Assembly (NCBI GenBank): GCA_026874595.1
Contig: CM049320.1
Span: 24,714,214 to 24,778,213 of the forward strand
Length of the DNA: 64,000 bases
Origin: Sipunculus nudus
Taxonomy: Eukaryota > Annelida > Sipuncula > Golfingiida > Sipunculidae
Direction: 5' to 3'
The notes under the pieces are model-generated. The model did no database searches. It saw only the letters and a list, made by a program, of their open reading frames with translations, and was not told the DNA's origin. The position numbers and the translations under genes are program-made. Below are positions 56,437-64,000 of the stretch, one piece after another (position 1 is the first letter of the stretch; each line of letters begins with the position of its first letter).

Positions 56437-57453
56437 TCACCCCCTTAGCGGGCTGTTACTGCATCTTTTATGAAAATACCCTACGCTCCGAAAACGATGT
56501 GTTTTGTTTTCAGGGAGAAATAGGGACACTCCAATGGTCTTAATGGGACCATCTCCCCAACGGTAGTAGAATATTCCTCCTAATCTGTCGATGTACTTTA
56601 TGTAAGACTTGTACTCGGGGGTTGTCCAGAGACTAACTTTGCTGATTTCGAAGTTATTAAAATAAGTCATTCTTTCTGGCATTTGGTGGAAGAACTGCGG
56701 TTTGATTTGTTTCATTTCGATGTATTTTCGCGTTGCATTCCATAACCCAAACACACAAGGTGGGCTGTCTTGAAACTTACACATGTATCCGTAATATATA
56801 TCTCTGTCGCGCATGAAACGAAAAATATCATGTTCCACTGGGTTGCGAAGACGGGAATCGTCATCTAGTCTCCAAATATAGTCGAGGTGCTTAATGATCG
56901 GTTGTTCTGTAACCAGCTTGGATTGAAAGCGACACATGTGCTTGTAGCCAATGGATCGGGGTGGTTTGCAGTGGTCTCTGGGCCATTGGCGTTTTGGAAG
57001 AAGAAAGTCAGGCAGTTTAAAATGAATTTCCTGAAAGAATATTGATGAATTTGTCGAATTTCTAATCCGGGGAATAGAACTTACAAAATCCTTGGAATGA
57101 AATATGATCACGGGATAGGGGAATTGCCCGGTAAAATATCGATCGACGGATGTGAGTAAGCTGATTAGTGTGTCCTGTCGACCTATTTTGGTAAGTACGT
57201 AGATGGCCGCTTTTGGTTTGTCAGGCGGCCAGGGTTTCATCATCTTGAAAAATCTAATACATTCTGTGTTGTTTTCCTTGCTTTCGGTTGCAACCCCTGT
57301 GCTGCCTTCTCCCAGTCCGAGTGAAAATAGAATTTTCGTCGTTCCGAGAATGTTATCATATAGCTGTTCATTATAGGGTAGGAAGAGTAAAATTGTGATG
57401 ACGCATACTGTAGCACAGATTGCGACAGCGATTCGATTTCTTCCAGACATCAT
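56437..57453 (-). CDS. Type II Golgi alpha-1,2-mannosyltransferase-like protein (GT15, KRE2/MNT1 family), paralogue 1
   Basis: Complete 338-aa single-exon ORF. Residues 1-7 are cytosolic, about 8-26 form one hydrophobic membrane anchor, and the rest faces the lumen, the usual type II Golgi layout. The catalytic domain runs from about 65 to 331. Family landmarks are ECIRFF (64-69), KAAIYVLT (81-88), YKHMCRF (170-176), YIWRLDDD (192-199, in place of the fungal WRVEP metal and nucleotide segment), FRFMRDRDIYYGYM (211-224), NNFEI (266-270), GGIFYYRWGD (292-301) and GYFH (325-328). Glu269 and His328 correspond to residues proposed as catalytic and manganese-binding in fungal KRE2/MNT1 enzymes. Such enzymes transfer mannose from GDP-mannose in alpha-1,2 linkage. 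Sequons at NNT, NST/NSS, NAT and NKT suggest N-glycosylation. The start has two consecutive ATG codons preceded by AACAGGAAC; TGA stop. An in-frame upstream intron in the 5' UTR (acceptor-like CTTATAG at about 57467) is possible. Substrate in this animal is unknown. Confidence 0.9.
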   Translation of the reverse strand: MMSGRNRIAVAICATVCVITILLFLPYNEQLYDNILGTTKILFSLGLGEGSTGVATESKENNTECIRFFKMMKPWPPDKPKAAIYVLTKIGRQDTLISLLTSVDRYFTGQFPYPVIIFHSKDFVSSIPRIRNSTNSSIFFQEIHFKLPDFLLPKRQWPRDHCKPPRSIGYKHMCRFQSKLVTEQPIIKHLDYIWRLDDDSRLRNPVEHDIFRFMRDRDIYYGYMCKFQDSPPCVFGLWNATRKYIEMKQIKPQFFHQMPERMTYFNNFEISKVSLWTTPEYKSYIKYIDRLGGIFYYRWGDGPIKTIGVSLFLPENKTHRFRSVGYFHKRCSNSPLRG

Positions 57454-60365
57454 GTTCCTGTTGAATCTCTATAAGTAAATCTGCACAGAACTCCGGCATA
57501 ATGGAGATTTAAATCATACAATTATTTGTTCTGACTTAAACATGAACATTAAAAGGAATGTAATTTCTTGTAGTAGCAATATTTGTAATTTTCATAAATT
57601 ATTTCAGCCTAAATATCGTGGATCATCTAAAGTAAATCTTCATACACATGGAAATCTAAATAAAAATACACTTGGGCAACAACCATACATTAAGCTGCAG
57701 AAACTCCTTGACATCGAGGATATATAATTTCTAAACGTCTGGAATCAGAGTTGCGTTAGTTTAATGGTATCAGGAATAAAATATTTAAAAAAAATCTTTT
57801 TCTTCACTGAATAATTTTTAGGAAATCATCAGGTCTCTACAGATTAGAAAAGGTCTCTTATAAGATACGGCATTTTGTCTGAGTCATTGGATCACCCTAA
57901 CTCATACATCCTAGATCGTGCATTGTTTAGCTGTGTTTTCAATATTGCCCAAAATTGACCATATTATCTTGCAACAAGAAGCATGCGCATAAAGGTAAGA
58001 TATAAAATGAGAATAAGGAAAGGATATAGAGAATATAGAAGAAGAAAAATGAACGAATTACACAGGAACGGATGAAATGATGCCTCAAGGAGATGAAGTC
58101 AAGAAGAGGAAGACAACAATACCTACCTTCAAGAACATACTTCAGGTATGTGCTTTACTATGAACAGAGACCTTTTTCATTATCTCAAACAAAAAGAGTA
58201 TTACAGCTTGAAGAGGCTGACAATGTTATATAGATATCTGTGTATCTTTTTCCTATTATCGTTAGAACACAAGCCAATAGAAGGGGCTGTATTCATACAT
58301 CATTTTCTCATGATTAAAATGCACGTCTTTTCGCCTTTTAAAACAACATTCTGCTTAACGAGATAACTGCGTAGCTTTCAAGAAACCAATACATATGATC
58401 GGCGTACTCATGACTTCCGCATGACATCATGGTGGCCTTTTTCAACATTTGTTTCCCAATGAATATCATAACGAAACGTGCAAACAATTTACTATACTTC
58501 TAAGACAACCTTCCGCTCGGTGTGGTGGTAGTTTGACAGTGCATTGTCTGATGTGCATCAAGCTTTATTGCATTAACTAAAGGAACAATAGACCTCTCCC
58601 ACATGCAAATTACATGTCATTCGATGAATGTCAATGAATTGTTAAAAAATGAGAAGGAAAAAAACGAAAAGTGCCTTCTAGCTGCCATTCACGAGTCGCA
58701 CAGCAGGTGAATTACCTAACATCTACGTGATATCCAAATATAAAAGTGTTTAAGACAAAATTACCTCAGGTTTAAAGATATATGTATCAAATGGTACATG
58801 ACATGATATTGTACACAAGAATCGATAATCAATCAAGGTAGATTGAAATAGTCGATAAAACCAAGGAGGACAAGTCGCAAGGGAAGAATTGTAGTCGAAA
58901 TGGAAGCTGACCAGGTAACAGCTGTGAGTGACCTCGAATGAGAATATACGATTACAAAACAACTCCGTTAGTGCTGAATCATTCACCACTTAATAATAAA
59001 CATTTTAGGTTTTAAGATACTATTTTCGAGGCGATGAAGTCATGGATGCCGGGCAAATAAAAAGCTGCAGTCTATATCCTCACCCGATATGGACCAGGGG
59101 GCGCGCCTTAAAAAATCCTTTTGCAAGTGGATCATCATTTCATCAGGCTGTGGGGCTATCTAATTACTACATGTCCCTCAAATTGACTTTCACTTGTTTC
59201 AAAGGATTTTTTGTCCCGGAGCTACCTCGATGTTAAGTGTTGGGAGTTTTCCAGTCCTAACGATTACATTTGGGGCCCTTCTAACTCACGGGGGAAGGGG
59301 GGGTGGGCGTCAGACAGCCAGATGTCGGTACATAAATTATAGAAAAAAATTGGTTGGTCAATTCTATTCTGTGAATAAAACAGGCAAAAGGGAGAGTACT
59401 AGAATGCATGTATATTTTGAGAAATTAACATTAAATGTATATTTAATCGAAGAATAATGGCAACATGGGCAAATATTACGCACGTCTACTTAAATAAACG
59501 ATAAACCAAAAGATACTGCTCCTGACGACTTGAAGGGATTGGGAAACTCTTTTAACTGTTTATCATCATCGGAGTAATCCTTTGACGTGACTTCATTGTT
59601 TGCTCAGTCATTACACTATGTCTGTCACAAGTAACGACTGATATTGCTTTGACTGATCATAGTCATTTGTATGGACCCGGATGTTTGTACTGGCTTCGAA
59701 ATTTCCCGTTGTAAACGTAAGCCTGGCACATTTTATGTATTAAAAAAAAACTGTATAAGAGAGAATTAACAAATATACATTATTTATTTGTTCATATTAA
59801 TATTCGTGACAAGTAACGTTTTGTATCCGTGTATTATTAGAATTATATTTATTTATGTACCACTTTTTACGTCCTGCATATCATCAATACCCCTTGTAAT
59901 CAGTTTTGAAGATATGTCAACTTTACTGGTTTTACTGATACACTAAAAGCCAGTGTGAATACATTATTTACATGTTTTACCCGATTTGCCAGGTGTTGTC
60001 CTGACCTTACGTGGTATTCCATGAAAATGTTGCCACCAAGTCCTCTGTTTATGTCCTCATGATAAACATTACAAAAGACACCCTGCATTACGTCCTCAGT
60101 ATGACAGACGGTTTCATGATATCCAATCTAAGGGTTATTGTTTTTATGAAATTTTTATACAATAAGTAAACACGTATGATTTTATTATTCTACGGTTAAA
60201 TACTAATATGTGGTCAGTTTGACAGGAAAGCTCATACTGCTTCAACTTTTAAAAATCCCGAAACCGTTTTCATTACTGTCAGACCAAGTTTAGCAAATTG
60301 ATATATAACTTTTGTTCCTTTTTAAACGTAGTCCAATCAGTGTGAGTATAAATGTTAGTATATTG
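57454..60365. other. Intergenic spacer between the two glycosyltransferase genes
   Basis: About 2.9 kb. Sequence just upstream of paralogue 1 (57454-57600) is the likely promoter region. 58060-58140 is purine-rich. Small ORFs on both strands (for example 58750-58989, 59042-59457) have no recognisable domain, and I see no remnant of a further GT15 copy. A G run lies at 59295-59303. Confidence 0.4.
60181..60186 (-). terminator. Possible poly(A) signal for paralogue 2
   Basis: AATAAA on the minus strand, about 180 bp downstream of the stop codon at 60366. The hexamer is common by chance in AT-rich DNA. Confidence 0.3.
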
Positions 60366-61388
60366 TTAATCTGATGTCAATATATGCTTTGGCGGTGGCT
60401 TATTGACACACCCACGGTGAAAATACCCTATGCGACGAAAATGATGAGTTTTGTTTTCAGGGACGAAGAGGGACACTGCAATCGTCTTAATAGGAGCATC
60501 TCCCCAGCGATAATAGTAGATTCCACCAAGTCTGTCGATGTATTCAATATAATCTTTGTACTCTGGGCTAGTCCATAGACTGACTTTACTGATTGCAAAG
60601 TTATTATAATAAGCCGTTAATTCTGGCATTTGGTAGAAGAATGTCGGTTTGATTTGTTTAATTTCAATATATTTTCTCGTTGCATTCCATAACCCAAACA
60701 CGCAATCTGGAAAGTCTGGATATCTACACATGTATCCGTAATATATATCTTTATCGCGCATGAATCGAAACACATCAAATTCTACTGGATTACGAACACT
60801 GGAATCATCATCTAGTCTCCAAATATAATCGAGCTGCTCAATGATCGGCTGCTCTGTCACTAACTTAGATTGAAAGCGACACATGTGTTTGTATCCTATC
60901 GCTTTTTTGCAGTGCGGCTTCGGCCATTCCATTATTGGTGGAAGAAAGTCAGGGATTTTGAATTCAATTTCTTGAAAGAATATGGATGAATTGGTCCAAT
61001 TCCGAATCATAGGAAGCGAGTTTCGAATCAATTTTGAGTGAAATATAATCAATGGATATTCCCACAGTCTGGTGAAATGAACATCGACTGACCAAAGTAA
61101 GTTTTTAAGGCGCGCACCTCGGCCAGCTCGGGTGAGAATATAGATTGCAGCTTTTGGTTTGTCCGTTGGCCATGACTTCATCATCTCGAAAAACCTGATA
61201 CATTCTGTGTTGTTCTCCTGGCATCTTGACTCTAATCGTCTTTCTTTCAGTCCGAATGACAACACAATTTTCGTCAGACCGTGGGAGAACTCAGGAAATT
61301 CTCCATTATATATTAGGAAAAGATACATTGTGATGATACTGACAAAAGCAGTGAAGATAACAGCAGATCGCCAGAACCTAAACACCAT
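60366..61388 (-). CDS. Type II Golgi alpha-1,2-mannosyltransferase-like protein (GT15, KRE2/MNT1 family), paralogue 2, NFEI Glu replaced by Ala
   Basis: Complete 340-aa single-exon ORF, closely related to its neighbour. In the block from GYKHMCRF to YMCRY only about nine of 59 residues differ. Layout is the same: membrane anchor at about 9-28, lumenal catalytic domain at about 63-327, YKHMCRF (166-172), YIWRLDDD (188-195), RWGDAP (294-299), GYFH (321-324), and conserved sequons NNT, WTNSS, NAT and NKT. The odd feature is NNFAI at 261-265. The codon for residue 264 is GCA, where paralogue 1 has GAA (Glu269), so the acidic residue regarded as catalytic in fungal relatives is lost by one base change. 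The rest of the frame is intact and conserved, which argues against simple decay. It may be an inactive or altered-function paralogue. The AAACAGAAAC before its ATG resembles the neighbour's start context. TAA stop. Confidence 0.9.
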   Translation of the reverse strand: MVFRFWRSAVIFTAFVSIITMYLFLIYNGEFPEFSHGLTKIVLSFGLKERRLESRCQENNTECIRFFEMMKSWPTDKPKAAIYILTRAGRGARLKNLLWSVDVHFTRLWEYPLIIFHSKLIRNSLPMIRNWTNSSIFFQEIEFKIPDFLPPIMEWPKPHCKKAIGYKHMCRFQSKLVTEQPIIEQLDYIWRLDDDSSVRNPVEFDVFRFMRDKDIYYGYMCRYPDFPDCVFGLWNATRKYIEIKQIKPTFFYQMPELTAYYNNFAISKVSLWTSPEYKDYIEYIDRLGGIYYYRWGDAPIKTIAVSLFVPENKTHHFRRIGYFHRGCVNKPPPKHILTSD

Positions 61389-63100
61389 GTTTCTGTTTGT
61401 ACCGCGTCGGAGAAGAATTCCGTTGTATTATTAGAGAGAATACTCAACTCGCTATGTGTTATAGAGACTACTTTAACTTGATGTAGGCGGGAATGTTACA
61501 GAATTATTTATTAATGATATTCCTGAAATATCATCATAACACAGTTAAAAAGGAGGGTAGTCTAACATTCCCATTTGTGCGTGGTACAGTTGGCCTGACA
61601 AAATCTAATGTCACGTATGTTTGTTTCCTATTTCAAACAATAATTTGCATTAAAAGATTCTGACTCTCATATAGACGTCTCGGACTCGAGAAACTAATAC
61701 ATATGAACAGTTCATATTTGACTTTAACAAAGATTCATGGTGTCATTGCGCTCACATATAATTTCATCAAGATATCTACAAACCTCATTTACTGCATTAC
61801 CATGACCCATATAAACCCATTTGAAAATAGTGTTCATGCGCAATTTCAACATTTCTTATGTGAACAACAACTCGAACAATTATTAAGTTATAATTCGCAA
61901 GAAACTAGCGACGCCCGCTGGCAGCGACTGGCACTCGGTGAAGGTCATGTTTAGTTCAATATGTCTTGTTCAAATAACAAGCATCCTTCCCAGAAAGCTG
62001 TTGTCTATAATTAACAAAGAATGGCAAGAAAACATATAATACAAGTATATCAAAACTTTGACATGAAAACTTGCTATCTAGATTATATCATTTGTCACAG
62101 AGGAATATTGTATAGCATTACTTGTTTGGCGTAGTTGATGAAAACTAATAATATGATAAATAGTTTTAACAAATTATTAACCTTATTGTCATATCACATA
62201 ACCAAAGGAAAATTTAGTAAGAAGCACTCCTCTGGATTTGTCTTTCAAGTTCTTAATTGGCAAAGTTATTTTAAGCCTTACGTGTTCTGCTGAAAAACAG
62301 ATATCTCGAGTTGCCTATATTGTGCCTAAACCACACAAATATAATCTCAATGGAAGGGGAACAAAACATTCCCCGTCATTAACTACTTAGAATGACCTGG
62401 TTGTGATATATTTGTTCATCTGGAATTGGGGCGCTGATGGGAGACATACATCAAATGTTTAACATCATATTTTTCATGCTATGCCTTTCAACCAATCCAA
62501 AATTGATATATTTGGAAAACAAGATTCAACCTCTATTCCCATTTCTAAATTTCTGAATCCAGGAACAGGTATTGCTGATGTTTGGAAGACAAATTTAGTT
62601 GACTTTCATTATATTTGTGTGCATGTGTAAATGTACTGATGTCTTGATATGTTTTGTTGTAATAAATTAACAAAAAACTCTATTCCCCCTACAAAAAAAA
62701 TATTAGACAAATCCTAGTTCGCTTGTCTGGCAATTGTTGAACAAGTCATAGCACTTTCTCGCATAGAACATGTGCAATCCGTAGCCCTAAAGAGTTCATT
62801 AAGTCACCAAGGGAAACTCAAATGTTAGGAATTTCTACATTCTAGTCACAGCCAACAAAATATCCTTGCGATTTCTAACTCTCAAAGTTAAGGACTTCTC
62901 CTTTGACTTGGATAAAACTGTGTCCATATACCTGAGGATATGTAGCAATGTATATCATTCAACAACAACGTATTTATAACCTGTGTCATTGTAAAAGGCT
63001 GGAATAACTAGTATGTCATCGCAACTTGGAGCAGGGAGGAATGTTTTCTTCGATCAAACCACATCGTGACTGAGATAAAAAGCGCTTTCTGCTGAAAGCA
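61389..63100. other. Upstream flank of paralogue 2, AT-rich intergenic sequence
   Basis: 61389-61600 is the likely promoter region of paralogue 2. An ORF at 61703-61954 (+) and others show no domain. 62000-63100 is AT-rich and unremarkable. Confidence 0.35.
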
Positions 63101-63115
63101 TTATGTAGCTTGGGT

Positions 63116-63370
63116 CTAAATGTGGTAATTATAATTCCATGCAAATGCTTTTGTTACAATGTCCGAAAGAGACCAACTTTGATCATCTCGCCCTATTTTG
63201 CTCACTGCATATAGGCACGCCACGACCCAGTCAGCCATCGTGAGTACCTCAGGCATTTCCTCGATGAAGGTTTCCAAAGTCAAAGATGTTTGTGCCAGGA
63301 CTAAGTGATCTAACCTGTGCTTTGACAGATCTGGACTTTCAAGTGTCCGATGTAAAAGTAACCTAGTCAA
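63116..63370 (-). CDS. Possible exon of unknown protein (low confidence)
   Basis: The C-terminal part of a 106-aa minus-strand ORF has the look of a globular helical protein (LETFIEEMPEVLTMADWVVA, then SKIGRDDQSWSLSDIV and AFAWNYN) and ends at a TAG. The N-terminal 30 residues are a Phe/Leu-rich AT-rich translation and could be intron. I do not recognise a family. It may equally be a chance ORF. Confidence 0.2.
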   Translation of the reverse strand: MTRLLLHRTLESPDLSKHRLDHLVLAQTSLTLETFIEEMPEVLTMADWVVACLYAVSKIGRDDQSWSLSDIVTKAFAWNYNYHI

Positions 63371-63805
63371 TATGAAGAAAAAGATTAAAGATTGGTTGAA
63401 ATCATTACTTAACAAAAATAGTAACAGGAATCCCAAAATACTAACAACCAGTTCCGCATGGCTTAAACAGAACAGCCAAATGACCTAACAAAAGAACATG
63501 TATAAAAATTAGAGCATATCACAGCAAAAACGGAAATCCAGGGTATAATACATGATGAAAACAGGCACACTAAGGGGAATCATTAGTGAAAGGTTACTAT
63601 CGTTGCAATAAGAGACCATGCTGAACATTTCTTTTATTTCGATAGGTACAAAGGGGGCAGAAAATCTACAGTTCGCCAAAATCGATCTGATACTGCCACA
63701 ATATTTGAACGCAATGACGGCTGTCGTCCATGAAATTAGAAAAGATCCTGACATTGATTTACCTTAAAAGTTTGCTGGTATGTGCAAGTAGCTACGGAGA
63801 CAAGT

Positions 63806-64000
63806 ACAGTGAACTCCCGTATGACGACCACCCCTCTAACACGACCAACCCGCTAACACGACCACTTTTCTTGGTCCCAGAATTGTCAATTAAAAATTAT
63901 CATATAAACAACTTCGGTAACACGACCACCCCGCTATCCCCGTATCGCGACGACTGGCCCATGGCGACCGCGGCCCATTGAGCAGATGACACGCTCATCG
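63806..64000 (+). mobile_element. Transposon end-like segment, truncated by the window
   Basis: CAGTGAACTCCCGTATGACG followed by ACGACCACCCCTCTAAC and ACGACCAACCCGCTAAC (17-bp steps) resembles the CAGTNRAACYCCGNTATAACGACC-style ends of pogo/Tigger-like elements as I remember them. A further ACACGACCACCCCGCTA appears at 63920. An 83-aa ORF runs through it and is not called as a gene. Confidence 0.35.

Noticed and set aside
56437..61388. Fungal contamination as the source of the GT15 genes
   Set aside because: They lie in continuous animal-style DNA, differ from the fungal motif set (WRLDDD), and a decayed third copy sits beside them.

Overview
This is eukaryotic, animal-type DNA. It is AT-rich and gene-poor, full of (AT)n and poly-G/C microsatellites, minisatellites and short non-autonomous transposons. 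The repeats (CGCGAA-rich palindromic elements, CAGNGGCGGATCC-ended elements, AGGTCA-bearing repeats) and the lack of any bacterial-style gene packing suggest a marine invertebrate, most likely a lophotrochozoan such as a mollusc. That is an inference from repeat style; I cannot name a species.

The only convincing protein-coding genes lie at the right end on the minus strand. They are two complete intronless ORFs (56437-57453 and 60366-61388) encoding closely related type II membrane glycosyltransferases of the KRE2/MNT1 alpha-1,2-mannosyltransferase family (GT15), a family characterised in fungi. A third, decayed copy is recognisable at about 55.5-55.75 kb, so the locus is a head-to-tail cluster of three with one dead member. 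The second intact copy has Ala where the family's conserved NFEI motif has Glu, a residue proposed as catalytic in the fungal enzymes.

Layout. 1-31.9 kb: CpG-poor gene desert with islands of CpG-retaining unique sequence (about 0.6-0.9, 1.95-3.07, 5.2-5.7, 7.4-7.75, 9.1-9.5, 10.4-10.95 and 21.0-21.4 kb). It also holds a 22-bp minisatellite (13.84-14.72 kb), a 58-bp minisatellite (15.95-17.17 kb), a 17-bp minisatellite (27.74-29.23 kb), two copies of a 300-bp MITE, tRNA-like SINE pieces and one copy of a DR1-bearing dispersed repeat. 31.97-50 kb: CpG becomes several-fold more frequent. This part has an NRF1-type site island at 32.5 kb, many poly-G and (AT)n tracts, several CGCGAA elements, hAT-like MITEs, a foldback element, the second DR1 repeat, a diverged tandem repeat with a perfect ERE-type palindrome, and an ETS/NRF1 island at 45.4 kb. 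50-55.1 kb: AT-rich desert with (ATT)n arrays and more repeat relics. 55.5-61.4 kb: the GT15 cluster. 61.4-64 kb: AT-rich flank with one possible exon and a truncated transposon-like end.

The two enzymes would be expected to act in the Golgi lumen, adding alpha-1,2-mannose from GDP-mannose to glycoprotein or glycolipid glycans. No other gene in the window points to a shared pathway. Much of the rest reads as repeat-filled intergenic DNA with candidate regulatory islands. Transcription-factor-site calls are motif matches made by eye.
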